DNA of 64,000 bases from Limnoperna fortunei (GCA_944474755.1 OX104115.1:74314993-74378992), one strand, 5' to 3'. Positions 35,099 through 49,900 are shown, counted from the first letter of the stretch. The notes: a model not told the origin generated them from the sequence alone. Numbers and translations are program-made.

Positions 35099-38000
35099 TA
35101 AGAATTTCACAGAAGGCACCCACCCGAGACGATGCTCTTGGCTTAGCCTAGTGACATGTACCAATTTGGAATTTTGTATTAAAATCTAAGAATTTCTCAG
35201 AAGGCACCCACCCGAGACGATGCTCTTGGCTGAGCCTAGTGACATGTACCAATTTGGAATTTTTATTAAAATGTAAGAATTTTTCAGAAGGCACCCACCC
35301 GAGACGATGCTCTTGGCTTAGCCTAGTGACATGTACCAATTTGGAATTTTTATTAAAATCTAAGAATTTCACAGAAGGCACCAACCCGAGACGATGCTCT
35401 TGGCTTAGCCTAGTGACATGTTCCAATTTGGAATTTTTATTAAAATCTAAGAATTTCTCAGAAGGCACCCACCCGAGACGATGCTCTTGGCTTAGCCTAG
35501 TGACATGTACCAATTTGGAATTTTTATTAAAATCTAAGAATTTCTCAGAAGGCACCCACCCGAGACGATGCTCTTGGCTTAGCCTATAGTGACATGTACC
35601 AATTGGAATTTTTATTAAAATCTAAGAATTTCTCAGAAGGCACCCACCCGAGACGATGCTCTTGGCTTAGCCTAGTGACATGTACCAATTTGGACTTTTT
35701 ATTAAAATCTAAGAATTTCTCAGAAGGCACCCACCCGAGACGATGCTCTTGGCTTAGCCTAGTGACATGTACCAATTTGGAATTTTTATTAAAATCTAAG
35801 AATTTCACAGAAGGCACCCACCCGAGACGATGCTCTTGGCTTAGCCTAGCGACATGTACCAATTTGGACTTTTTATTAAAATCTAAGAATTTCTCAGAAG
35901 GCACCCACCCGAGACGATGCTCTTGGCTTAGCCTAGTGACATGTACCAATTTGGAATTTTTATTAAAATGTAAGAATTTTTCAGAAGGCACCCACCCGAG
36001 ACGATGCTCTTGGCTTAGCCTAGTGACATGTACCAATTTGGAATTTTTATTAAAATCTAAGAATTTCTCAGAAGGCACCCACGCGAGACAATGCTATTGG
36101 CTTAGCCTAGTGACATGTACCAATTTGGAATTTTTATTAAAATCTAAGAATTTCACAGAAGGCACCCACCCGAGACGATGCTCTTGGCTTAGCCTATAGT
36201 GACATGTACCAATTTGGAATTTTGTATTAAAATCTAAGAATTTCTCAGAAGGCACCCACCCGAGACGATGCTCTTGGCTGAGCCTAGTGACATGTACCAA
36301 TTTGGAATTTTTATTAAAATGTAAGAATTTTTCTGAAGGCACCCACCCGAGACGATGCTCTTGGCTTAGCCTAGTGACATGTACCAATTTGGAATTTTTA
36401 TTAAAATCTAAGAATTTCACAGAAGGCACCAACCCAAGACGATGCTCTTGGCTTAGCCTAGTGACATGTTCCAATTTGGAATTTTTATTAAAATCTAAGA
36501 ATTTCTCAGAAGGCACCCACCCGAGACGATGCTCTTGGCTTAGCCTAGTGACATGTACCAATTTGGAATTTTTATTAAAATCTAAGAATTTCTCAGAAGG
36601 CACCCACCCGAGACGATGCTCTTGGCTTAGCCTATAGTGACATGTACCAATTGGAATTTTTATTAAAATCTAAGAATTTCTCAGAAGGCACCCACCCGAG
36701 ACGATGCTCTTGGCTTAGCCTAGTGACATGTACCAATTTGGACTTTTTATTAAAATCTAAGAATTTCTCAGAAGGCACCCACCCGAGACGATGCTCTTGG
36801 CTTAGCCTAGTGACATGTACCAATTTGGAATTTTTATTAAAATCTAAGAATTTCACAGAAGGCACCCACCCGAGACGATGCTCTTGGCTTAGCCTAGCGA
36901 CATGTACCAATTTGGACTTTTTATTAAAATCTAAGAATTTCTCAGAAGGCACCCACCCGAGACGATGCTCTTGGCTTAGCCTAGTGACATGTACCAATTT
37001 GGAATTTTTATTAAAATGTAAGAATTTTTCAGAAGGCACCCACCCGAGACGATGCTCTTGGCTTAGCCTAGTGACATGTACCAATTTGGAATTTTTATTA
37101 AAATCTAAGAATTTCTCAGAAGGCACCCACCCGAGACAATGCTATTGGCTTAGCCTAGTGACATGTTCCAATTTGGAATTTTAATTAAAATCTAAGAATT
37201 TCTCAGAAGGCACCCACCCGAGACGATGCTCTTGGCTTAGCCTATAGTGACATGTACCAATTTGAATTTTTATTAAAATCTAAGAATTTCTCAGAAGGCA
37301 CCCACCCGAGACGATGCTCTTGGCTTAGCCTAGTGACATGTACCAATTTGGAATTTTTATTAAAATCTAAGAATTTCACAGAAGGCACCCACCCGAGACG
37401 ATGCTCTTGGCTTAGCCTAGCGACATGTACCAATTTGGAATTTTTATTAAAATCTAAGAATTTCTCAGAAGGCACCCACCCGAGACGATGCTCTTGGCTT
37501 AGCCTAGTGACATGTACCAATTTGGAATTTTTATTAAAATGTAAGAATTTTTCAGAAGGCACCCACCCGAGACGATGCTCTTGGCTTAGCCTAGTGACAT
37601 GTACCAATTTGGACTTTTTATTAAAATCTAAGAATTTATCAGAAGGCACCCACCCGAGACGATGCTCTTGGCTTAGCCTAGTGACATGTACCAATTTGGA
37701 ATTTTTATTAAAATCTAAGAATTTCACAGAAGGCACCCACCCGAGACGATGCTCTTGGCTTAGCCTAGTGACATGTACCAATTTGGAATTTTGTATTAAA
37801 ATCTAAGAATTTCTCAGAAGGCACCCACCCGAGACGATGCTCTTGGCTGAGCCTAGTGACATGTACCAATTTGGAATTTTTATTAAAATGTAAGAATTTT
37901 TCAGAAGGCACCCACCCGAGACGATGCTCTTGGCTTAGCCTAGTGACATGTACCAATTTGGAATTTTTATTAAAATCTAAGAATTTCACAGAAGGCACCA

Positions 38001-40861
38001 ACCCGAGACGATGCTCTTGGCTTAGCCTAGTGACATGTTCCAATTTGGAATTTTTATTAAAATCTAAGAATTTCTCAGAAGGCACCCACCCGAGACGATG
38101 CTCTTGGCTTAGCCTAGTGACATGTACCAATTTGGAATTTTTATTAAAATCTAAGAATTTCTCAGAAGGCACCCACCCGAGACGATGCTCTTGGCTTAGC
38201 CTATAGTGACATGTACCAATTGGAATTTTTATTAAAATCTAAGAATTTCTCAGAAGGCACCCACCCGAGACGATGCTCTTGGCTTAGCCTAGTGACATGT
38301 ACCAATTTGGACTTTTTATTAAAATCTAAGAATTTCTCAGAAGGCACCCACCCGAGACGATGCTCTTGGCTTAGCCTAGTGACATGTACCAATTTGGAAT
38401 TTTTATTAAAATCTAAGAATTTCACAGAAGGCACCCACCCGAGACGATGCTCTTGGCTTAGCCTAGCGACATGTACCAATTTGGACTTTTTATTAAAATC
38501 TAAGAATTTCTCAGAAGGCACCCACCCGAGACGATGCTCTTGGCTTAGCCTAGTGACATGTACCAATTTGGAATTTTTATTAAAATGTAAGAATTTTTCA
38601 GAAGGCACCCACCCGAGACGATGCTCTTGGCTTAGCCTAGTGACATGTACCAATTTGGAATTTTTATTAAAATCTAAGAATTTCTCAGAAGGCACCCACG
38701 CGAGACAATGCTATTGGCTTAGCCTAGTGACATGAACCAATTTGGAATTTTTATTAAAATCTAAGAATTTCACAGAAGGCACCCACCCGAGACGATGCTC
38801 TTGGCTTAGCCTAGTGACATGTACCAATTTGGAATTTTGTATTAAAATCTAAGAATTTCTCAGAAGGCACCCACCCGAGACGATGCTCTTGGCTGAGCCT
38901 AGTGACATGTACCAATTTGGAATTTTTATTAAAATGTAAGAATTTTTCAGAAGGCACCCACCCGAGACGATGCTCTTGGCTTAGCCTAGTGACATGTACC
39001 AATTTGGAATTTTTATTAAAATCTAAGAATTTCACAGAAGGCACCAACCCGAGACGATGCTCTTGGCTTAGCCTAGTGACATGTTCCAATTTGGAATTTT
39101 TATTAAAATCTAAGAATTTCTCAGAAGGCACCCACCCGAGACGATGCTCTTGGCTTAGCCTAGTGACATGTACCAATTTGGAATATTTATTAAAATCTAA
39201 GAATTTCTGAGAAGGCACCAACCCGAGACGATGCTCTTGGCTTAGCCTAGTGACATGTACCAATTTGGAATTTTTATTAAAATGTAAGAATTTTTCAGAA
39301 GGCACCCACCCGAGACGATGCTCTTGGCTTAGCCTAGTGACATGTACCAATTTGGACTTTTTATTAAAATCTAAGAATTTCTCAGAAGGCACCCACCCGA
39401 GACGATGCTCTTGGCTTAGCCTAGTGACATGTACCAATTTGGAATTTTTATTAAAATCTAAGAATTTCTCAGAAGGCACGCACCCGAGACGATGCTCTTG
39501 GCTTAGCCTAGTGACATGTACCAATTTGGAATTTTGTATTAAAATCTAAGAATATCTCAGAAGGCACCCACCCGAGACGATGCTCTTGGCTTAGCCTAGT
39601 GACATGTACCAATTTGGAATTTTTATTAAAATCTAAGAATTTATCAGAAGGCACCAACCCGAGACGATGCTCTTGGCTTAGCCTAGTGACATGTACCAAT
39701 TTGGAATTTTTATTAAAATCTAAGAATTTCACAGAAGGCACCCACCCGAGACGATGCTCTTGGCTTAGCCTAGTGACATGTTCCAATTTGGAATTTTTAT
39801 TAAAATCTAAGAATTTCTCAGAAGGCACCCACCCGAGACGATGCTCTTGGCTTAGCCAAGTGACATGTACCAATTTGGAATTTTTATTAAAATGTAAGAA
39901 TTTTTCAGAAGGCACCCACCCGAGGATATGCTCTTGGCTTAGCCTAGTGACATGTACCAATTTGGACTTTTTATTAAAATCTAAGAATTTCTCAGAAGGC
40001 ACCCACCCGAGACGATGCTCTTGGCTTAGCCTAGTATGTACCAATTTAGAAATTTTATTAAAATGTAAGAATTTATCAGAAGGCACCCACCCGAGACGAT
40101 GCTCTTGGCTTAGCCTAGTGACATGTACCAATTTGGAATTTTTATTAAAATCTAAGAATTTCACAGAAGGCACCCACCCGAGACGATGCTCTTGGCTTAG
40201 CCTAGTGACATGTACCAATTTGGAATTTTGTATTAAAATCTAAGAATTTCTCAGAAGGCACCCACCCGAGACGATGCTCTTGGCTGAGCCTAGTGACATG
40301 TACCAATTTGGAATTTTTATTAAAATGTAAGAATTTTTCAGAAGGCACCCACCCGAGACGATGCTCTTGGCTTAGCCTAGTGACATGTACCAATTTGGAA
40401 TTTTTATTAAAATCTAAGAATTTCACAGAAGGCACCAACCCGAGACGATGCTCTTGGCTTAGCCTAGTGACATGTTCCAATTTGGAATTTTTATTAAAAT
40501 CTAAGAATTTCTCAGAAGGCACCCACCCGAGACGATGCTCTTGGCTTAGCCTAGTGACATGTACCAATTTGGAATTTTTATTAAAATCTAAGAATTTCTC
40601 AGAAGGCACCCACCCGAGACGATGCTCTTGGCTTAGCCTATAGTGACATGTACCAATTGGAATTTTTATTAAAATCTAAGAATTTCTCAGAAGGCACCCA
40701 CCCGAGACGATGCTCTTGGCTTAGCCTAGTGACATGTACCAATTTGGACTTTTTATTAAAATCTAAGAATTTCTCAGAAGGCACCCACCCGAGACGATGC
40801 TCTTGGCTTAGCCTAGTGACATGTACCAATTTGGAATTTTTATTAAAATCTAAGAATTTCA
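35099..40861 (+). repeat. Run of 12-, 16- and 18-unit repeats
   Basis: GGCTGAGCC markers at 35230, 36278, 37847, 38893 and 40284 divide the region into intervals of 1048, 1569, 1046 and 1391 bp. The 1046-1048 intervals are the 12-unit repeat. The 1569 interval is an 18-unit form and the 1391 interval a 16-unit form that share its first units. The interval at 35230 is 2 bp longer because of an extra CTATAG near 36196. Confidence 0.82.
37847..38892 (+). repeat. 12-unit higher-order repeat, further copy (1046 bp)
   Basis: The length equals the copies at 24010, 30100 and 40284, and the unit order is the same. It differs by CCCACGCGAG near 38699, shared with 36083, and a private CATGAACC near 38733. 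Confidence 0.82.
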
Positions 40862-43800
40862 CAGAAGGCACCCACCCGAGACGATGCTCTTGGCTTAGCC
40901 TAGCGACATGTACCAATTTGGACTTTTTATTAAAATCTAAGAATTTCTCAGAAGGCACCCACCCGAGACGATGCTCTTGGCTTAGCCTAGTGACATGTAC
41001 CAATTTGGAATTTTTATTAAAATGTAAGAATTTTTCAGAAGGCACCCACCCGAGACGATGCTCTTGGCTTAGCCTAGTGACATGTACCAATTTGGAATTT
41101 TTATTAAAATCTAAGAATTTCTCAGAAGGCACCCACCCGAGACAATGCTATTGGCTTAGCCTAGTGACATGTACCAATTTGGAATTTTTATTAAAATCTA
41201 AGAATTTCACAGAAGGCACCCACCCGAGACGATGCTCTTGGCTTAGCCTAGTGACATGTACCAATTTGGAATTTTGTATTAAAATCTAAGAATTTCTCAG
41301 AAGGCACCCACCCGAGACGATGCTCTTGGCTGAGCCTAGTGACATGTACCAATTTGGAATTTTTATTAAAATGTAAGAATTTTTCAGAAGGCACCCACCC
41401 GAGACGATGCTCTTGGCTTAGCCTAGTGACATGTACCAATTTGGAATTTTTATTAAAATCTAAGAATTTCACAGAAGGCACCAACCCGAGACGATGCTCT
41501 TGGCTTAGCCTAGTGACATGTTCCAATTTGGAATTTTTATTAAAATCTAAGAATTTCTCAGAAGGCACCCACCCGAGACGATGCTCTTGGCTTAGCCTAG
41601 TGACATGTACCAATTTGGAATTTTTATTAAAATCTAAGAATTTCTCAGAAGGCACCCACCCGAGACGATGCTCTTGGCTTAGCCTAGTGACATGTACCAA
41701 TTTGGACTTTTTATTAAAATCTAAGAATTTCTCAGAAGGCACCCACCCGAGACGATGCTCTTGGCTTAGCCTAGTGACATGTACCAATTTCGAATTTTTA
41801 TTAAAATCTAAGAATTTCACAGAAGGCACCCACCCGAGACGATGCTCTTGGCTTAGCCTAGCGACATGTACCAATTTGGACTTTTTATTAAAATCTAAGA
41901 ATTTCTCAGAAGGCACCCACCCGAGACGATGCTCTTGGCTTAGCCTAGTGACATGTACCAATTTGGAATTTTTATTAAAATGTAAGAATTTTTCAGAAGG
42001 CACCCAACCGAGACGATGCTCTTGGCTTAGCCTAGTGACATGTACCAATTTGAAATTTTTATTAAAATCTAAGAATTTCTCAGAAGGCACCCACCCGAGA
42101 CAATGCTATTGGCTTAGCCTAGTGACATGTTCCAATTTGGAATTTTAATTAAAATCTAAGAATTTCTCAGAAGGCACCCACCCGAGACGATGCTCTTGGC
42201 TTAGCCTATAGTGACATGTACCAATTGGAATTTTTATTAAAATCTAAGAATTTCTCAGAAGGCACCCACCCGAGACGATGCTCTTGGCTTAGCCTAGTGA
42301 CATGTACCAATTTGGAATGTTTATTAAAATCTAAGAATTTCTCAGAAGGCACCCACCCGAGACGATGCTCTTGGCTTAGCCTAGTGACATGTACCAATTT
42401 GGAATTTTTATTAAAATCTAAGAATTTCTCAGAAGGCACCAACCCGAGACGATGCTCTTGGCTTAGCCTAGTATGTACCAATTTAGAATTTTTATTAAAA
42501 TCTAAGAATTTCTCAGAAGGCACCCACCCGAGACGATGCTCTTGGCTTAGCCTAGTGACATGTACCAATTTGGAATTTTTATTAAAATCTAAGAATTTCA
42601 CAGACGGCACCCACCCGAGACGATGCTCTTGGCTTAGCCTAGTGACATGTACCAATTTGGAATTTTGTATTAAAATCTAAGAATTTGTCAGAAGGCACCC
42701 ACCCGAGACGATGCTCTTGGCTTAGCCTAGTGACATGTACCAATTTGGAATTTTTATTAAAATGTAAGAATTTTTCAGAAGGCACCCACCCGAGACGATG
42801 CTCTTGGCTTAGCCTAGTGACATGTACCAATTTGGACTTTTTATTAAAATCTAAGAATTTCTCAGAAGGCAACCACCCGAGACGATGCTCATGGCTTAGC
42901 CTAGTGACATGTACCAATTTGGAATTTTTATTAAAATCTAAGAATTTCTCAGAAGGCACCAACCCGAGACGATGCTCTTGGCTTAGCCTAGTGACATGTT
43001 CCAATTTGGAATTTTTATTAAAATCTAAGAATTTCTCAGAAGGCACCAACCCGAGACGATGCTCTTGGCTTAGCCTATAGTGACATGTACCAATTTGGAA
43101 TTTTTATTAAAATGTAAGAATTTTTCAGAAGGCACCCACCCGAGACGATGCTCTTGGCTTAGCCTAGTGACATGTACCAATTTGGACTTTTTATTAAAAT
43201 CTAAGAATTTCTCAGAAGGCACCCACCCGAGACGATGCTCTTGGCTTAGCCTAGTGACATGTACCAATTTGGAATTTTTATTAAAATCTAAGAATTTCTC
43301 AGAAGGCACGCACCCGAGACGATGCTCTTGGCTTAGCCTAGTGACATGTACCAATTTGGAATTTTGTATTAAAAACTAAGAATATCTCAGAAGGCACCCA
43401 CCCGAGACGATGCTCTTGGCTTAGCCTAGTGACATGTTCCAATTTGGAATTTTTATTAAAATCTAAGAATTTCTCAGAAGGCACCCACCCGAGACGATGC
43501 TCTTGGCTTAGCCTAGTGACATGTACCAATTTGGAATTTTTATTAAAATATAAGAATTTCTCAGAAGGCACCAACCCGAGACGATGCTCTTGGCTTAGCC
43601 TAGTGACATGTACCAATTTGGAATTTTTATTAAAATGTAAGAATTTTTCAGAAGGCACCCACCCGAGACGATGCTCTTGGCTTAGCCTAGTGACATGTAC
43701 CAATTTGGACTTTTTATTAAAATCTAAGAATTTCTCAGAAGGCACCCACCCGAGACGATGCTCTTGGCTGAGCCTAGTGACATGTACCAATTTGGAATTT

Positions 43801-44083
43801 TTATTAAAATGTAAGAATTTTTCAGAAGGCACCCACCCGAGACGATGCTCTTGGCTTAGCCTAGTGACATGTACCAATTTGGAATTTTTATTAAAATCTA
43901 AGAATTTCACAGAAGGCACCAACCCGAGACGATGCTCTTGGCTTAGCCTAGTGACATGTTCCAATTTGGAATTTTTATTAAAATCTAAGAATTTCTCAGA
44001 AGGCACCCACCCGAGACGATGCTCTTGGCTTAGCCTAGTGACATGTACCAATTTGGAATTTTTATTAAAATCTAAGAATTTCT
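40862..44083 (+). repeat. 37-unit tandem duplication, copy 1 (3222 bp)
   Basis: The order of variants from about 40862 to 43763 recurs at a constant offset of 3222 (37 x 87 + 3). It contains a segment of about 900 bp also present at 24974, 31064 and 44470, followed by the 10-unit module at 42206. Confidence 0.85.
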
Positions 44084-46985
44084 CAGAAGGCACCCACCCG
44101 AGACGATGCTCTTGGCTTAGCCTAGCGACATGTACCAATTTGGACTTTTTATTAAAATCTAAGAATTTCTCAGAAGGCACCCACCCGAGACGATGCTCTT
44201 GGCTTAGCCTAGTGACATGTACCAATTTGGAATTTTTATTAAAATGTAAGAATTTTTCAGAAGGCACCCACCCGAGACGATGCTCTTGGCTTAGCCTAGT
44301 GACATGTACCAATTTGGAATTTTTATTAAAATCTAAGAATTTCTCAGAAGGCACCCACCCGAGACAATGCTATTGGCTTAGCCTAGTGACATGTACCAAT
44401 TTGGAATTTTTATTAAAATCTAAGAATTTCACAGAAGGCACCCACCCGAGACGATGCTCTTGGCTTAGCCTAGTGACATGTACCAATTTGGAATTTTGTA
44501 TTAAAATCTAAGAATTTCTCAGAAGGCACCCACCCGAGACGATGCTCTTGGCTGAGCCTAGTGACATGTACCAATTTGGAATTTTTATTAAAATGTAAGA
44601 ATTTTTCAGAAGGCACCCACCCGAGACGATGCTCTTGGCTTAGCCTAGTGACATGTACCAATTTGGAATTTTTATTAAAATCTAAGAATTTCACAGAAGG
44701 CACCAACCCGAGACGATGCTCTTGGCTTAGCCTAGTGACATGTTCCAAGTTGGAATTTTTATTAAAATCTAAGAATTTCTCAGAAGGCACCCACCCGAGA
44801 CGATGCTCTTGGCTTAGCCTAGTGACATGTACCAATTTGGAATTTTTATTAAAATCTAAGAATTTCTCAGAAGGCACCCACCCGAGACGATGCTCTTGGC
44901 TTAGCCTAGTGACATGTACCAATTTGGACTTTTTATTAAAATCTAAGAATTTCTCAGAAGGCACCCACCCGAGACGATGCTGTTGGCTTAGCCTAGTGAC
45001 ATGTACCAATTTCGAATTTTTATTAAAATCTAAGAATTTCACAGAAGGCACCCACCCGAGACGATGCTCTTGGCTTAGCCTAGCGACATGTACCAATTTG
45101 GACTTTTTATTAAAATCTAAGAATTTCTCAGAAGGCACCCACCCGAGACGATGCTCTTGGCTTAGCCTAGTGACATGTACCAATTTGGAATTTTTATTAA
45201 AATGTAAGAATTTTTCAGAAGGCACCCAACCGAGACGATGCTCTTGGCTTAGCCTAGTGACATGTACCAATTTGAAATTTTTATTAAAATCTAAGAATTT
45301 CTCAGAAGGCACCCACCCGAGACAATGCTATTGGCTTAGCCTAGTGACATGTTCCAATTTGGAATTTTAATTAAAATCTAAGAATTTCTCAGAAGGCACC
45401 CACCCGAGACGATGCTCTTGGCTTAGCCTATAGTGACATGTACCAATTGGAATTTTTATTAAAATCTAAGAATTTCTCAGAAGGCACCCACCCGAGACGA
45501 TGCTCTTGGCTTAGCCTAGTGACATGTACCAATTTGGAATGTTTATTAAAATCTAAGAATTTCTCAGAAGGCACCCACCCGAGACGATGCTCTTGGCTTA
45601 GCCTAGTGACATGTACCAATTTGGAATTTTTATTAAAATCTAAGAATTTCTCAGAAGGCACCAACCCGAGACGATGCTCTTGGCTTAGCCTAGTATGTAC
45701 CAATTTAGAATTTTTATTAAAATCTAAGAATTTCTCAGAAGGCACCCACCCGAGACGATGCTCTTGGCTTAGCCTAGTGACATGTACCAATTTGGAATTT
45801 TTATTAAAATCTAAGAATTTCACAGACGGCACCCACCCGAGACGATGCTCTTGGCTTAGCCTAGTGACATGTACCAATTTGGAATTTTGTATTAAAATCT
45901 AAGAATTTGTCAGAAGGCACCCACCCGAGACGATGCTCTTGGCTTAGCCTAGTGACATGTACCAATTTGGAATTTTTATTAAAATGTAAGAATTTTTCAG
46001 AAGGCACCCACCCGAGACGATGCTCTTGGCTTAGCCTAGTGACATGTACCAATTTGGACTTTTTATTAAAATCTAAGAATTTCTCAGAAGGCAACCACCC
46101 GAGACGATGCTCATGGCTTAGCCTAGTGACATGTACCAATTTGGAATTTTTATTAAAATCTAAGAATTTCTCAGAAGGCACCCACCCGAGACGATGCTCT
46201 TGGCTTAGCCTAGTGACATGTTCCAATTTGGAATTTTTATTAAAATCTAAGAATTTCTCAGAAGGCACCAACCCGAGACGATGCTCTTGGCTTAGCCTAT
46301 AGTGACATGTACCAATTTGGAATTTTTATTAAAATGTAAGAATTTTTCAGAAGGCACCCACCCGAGACGATGCTCTTGGCTTAGCCTAGTGACATGTACC
46401 AATTTGGACTTTTTATTAAAATCTAAGAATTTCTCAGAAGGCACCCACCCGAGACGATGCTCTTGGCTTAGCCTAGTGACATGTACCAATTTGGAATTTT
46501 TATTAAAATCTAAGAATTTCTCAGAAGGCACGCACCCGAGACGATGCTCTTGGCTTAGCCTAGTGACATGTACCAATTTGGAATTTTGTATTAAAATCTA
46601 AGAATATCTCAGAAGGCACCCACCCGAGACGATGCTCTTGGCTTAGCCTAGTGACATGTTCCAATTTGGAATTTTTATTAAAATCTAAGAATTTCTCAGA
46701 AGGCACCCACCCGAGACGATGCTCTTGGCTTAGCCTAGTGACATGTACCAATTTGGAATTTTTATTAAAATATAAGAATTTCTCAGAAGGCACCAACCCG
46801 AGACGATGCTCTTGGCTTAGCCTAGTGACATGTACCAATTTGGAATTTTTATTAAAATGTAAGAATTTTTCAGAAGGCACCCACCCGAGACGATGCTCTT
46901 GGCTTAGCCTAGTGACATGTACCAATTTGGACTTTTTATTAAAATCTAAGAATTTCTCAGAAGGCACCCACCCGAGACGATGCTT
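44084..46985 (+). repeat. 37-unit tandem duplication, copy 2
   Basis: It matches 40862-43763 with scattered differences, such as CCAAGTTGG near 44748, GCTGTTGG near 44981, and CACCC where copy 1 has CACCA near 42961. The match ends near 46985, where GCTTTTGG replaces the GGCTGAGCC marker found at 43768. Confidence 0.85.
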
Positions 46986-49900
46986 TTGGCTTAGCCTAGT
47001 GACATGTACCAATTTGGAATTTTTATTAAAATCTAAGAATTTCTCAGAAGGCACCCACCCGAGACGATGCTCTTGGCTTAGCCTAGTGACATGTTCCAGT
47101 TTGGAATTTTTATTAAAATCTAAGAATTTCTCAGAAGGCACCCACCCGAGACGATGCTCTTGGCTTAGCCTATAATGACATGTACCAATTTGGACTTTTT
47201 ATTAAAATCTAAGAATTTCTCAGAAGGCACCCACCCGAGACGATGCTCTTGGCTTAGCCTAGTGAAATGTACCACTTTGGAATTTTTATTAAAATCTAAG
47301 AATTTCTCAGAAGGCACCCACCCGAGATGATGCTCTTGGCTTAGCCTAGTGACATGTACCAATTTGGACTTTTTATTAAAATCTAAGAATTTCTCAGATG
47401 GCACCCACCCGAGACGATGCTCTTGGCTTAGCCTAGTGACATGTACCAATTTGGAATATTTATTAAAATCTAAGAATTTCTCAGAAGGCACCCACCCGAG
47501 ACGATGCTCTTGGCTTAGCCTAGTGACATGTTCCAATTTGGAATTTTTATTAAAATCTAAGAATTTCTCAGAAGGCACCCACCCGAGACGATGCTCTTGG
47601 TTTAGCCTAGTGACATGTACCAATTTGGAATTTTTATTAAAATCTAAGAATTTCTCAGAAGGCACCAACCCGAGACGATGCTCTTGGCTTAGCCTAGTGA
47701 CATGTACCAATTTGGAATTTTTATTAAAATCTAAGAATTTCACAGAAGGCACCCACCCGAGACGATGCTCTTGGCTTAGCCTAGTGACATGTTCCAATTT
47801 GGAATTTTTATTAAAATCTAAGAATTTCTCAGAAGGCACCCACCCGAGACGATGCTCTTGGCTTAGCCTAGTGACATGTACCAATTTGGAATTTTTATTA
47901 AAATGTAAGAATTTTTCAGAAGGCACCCACCCGAGACGATGCTCTTGGCTTAGCCTAGTGACATGTACCAATTTGGACTTTTTATTAAAATCTAAGAATT
48001 TCTCAGAAGGCACCCACCCGAGACGATGCTCTTGGCTTAGCCTAGTGACATGTACCAATTTGGAATTTTTATTAAAATCTAAGAATTTCTCAGAAGGCAC
48101 CCACCCGAGACGATGCTCTTGGCTTAGCCTAGTGACATGTACCAATTTGGAATATTTATTAAAATCTAAGAATTTCTGAGAAGGCACCAACCCGAGACGA
48201 TGCTCTTGGCTTAGCCTAGTGACATGTACCAATTTGGAATTTTTATTAAAATGTAAGAATTTTTCAGAAGGCACCCACCCGAGACGATGCTCTTGGCTTA
48301 GCCTAGTGACATGTACCAATTTGGACTTTTTATTAAAATCTAAGAATTTCTCAGAAGGCACCCACCCGAGACGATGCTCTTGGCTTAGCCTAGTGGCATG
48401 TACCAATTTGGAATTTTTATTAAAATCTAAGAATTTCTCAGAAGGCACCCACCCGAGACGATGCTCTTGGCTTAGCCTAGTGACATGTTCCAATTTGGAA
48501 TTTTTATTAAAATCTAAGAATTTCTCAGAAGGCACCCACCCGAGACGATGCTCTTGGCTTAGCCTATAATGACGTGTACCAATTTGGACTTTTTATTAAA
48601 ATCTAAGAATTTCTCAGAAGGCACCCACCCGAGACGATGCTCTTGGCTAAACCTAGTGACATGTACCACTTTGGAATTTTTATTAAAATCTAAGAATTTC
48701 TCAGAAGGCACCCACCCGAGATGATGCTCTTGGCTTAGCCTAGTGACATGTACCAATTTGGACTTTTTATTAAAATCAAAGAATTTCTCAGAAGGCACCC
48801 ACCCGAGACGATGCTCTTGGCTTAGCCTAGTGACAAGTTCCAATTTGGAATTATTATTAAAATCTAAGAATTTCTCAGAAGGCACCCACCCGAGACGATG
48901 CTCTTGGCTTAGCCTAGTGACATGTACCAATTTGGAATTTTTATTAAAATCTAAGAATTTCTCAGAAGGCACCCACCCGAGACGATGCTCTTGGTTTAGC
49001 CTAGTGACATGTACCAATTTGGAATTTTTATTAAAATCTAAGAATTTCTCAGAAGGCACCCACCCGAGACGATGCTTTTGGCTTAGCCTAGTGACATGTA
49101 CTAATTTAGAATTTTTATTACAGTCTAAGAATTTCTCAGAAGGCACCCACCCGAGACGATGCTCTTGGCTTAGCCTAGTGACATGTACCAATTTGGAATA
49201 TTTATTAAAATCTAAGAATTTCTCAGAAGGCACCAACCTGAGACGATGCTCTTGGCTTAGCCTAGTGACATGTACCAATTTGGAATTTTTATTAAAATGT
49301 AATAATTTTTCAGAAGGCACCCACCCGAGACGATGCTCTTGGCTTAGCCTAGTGACATGTACCAATTTGGACTTTTTATTAAAATCTAAGAATTTCTCAG
49401 AAGGCACCGACCCGAGACGATGCTCTTGGCTTAGCCTAGTGACATGTACCAATTTGGAATTTTTATTAAAATCTAAGAATTTCTCAGAAGGCACGCACCC
49501 GAGACGATGCTCTTGGCTAAGCCTAGTGACATGTACCAATTTGGAATTTTGTATTAAAATCTAAGAATATCTCAGAAGGCACCCACCCGAGACGATGCTC
49601 TTGGCTTAGCCTAGTGACATGTACCAATTTGGAATTTTTATTAAAATCTAAGAATTTCTCAGAAGGCACCCACCCGAGACGATGCTCTTGGCTTAGCCTA
49701 GTGACATGTACCAATTTGGAATTTTTATTAAAATCTAAGAATTTCACAGAAGGCACCCACCCGAGACGATGCTCTTGGCTTAGCCTAGTGACATGTTCCA
49801 GTTTGGAATTTTTATTAAAATCTAAGAATTTCTCAGAAGGCACCCACCCGAGACGATGCTCTTGGCTTAGCCTAGTGACATGTACCAATTTGGCATTTTT

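Noticed and set aside
34464..35189. ATG-initiated 241-codon plus-strand frame as a gene
   Set aside because: The ATG comes into frame only through a 1-bp loss in a satellite unit, and the same class recurs many times. No promoter, splice signal or unique coding sequence is visible.
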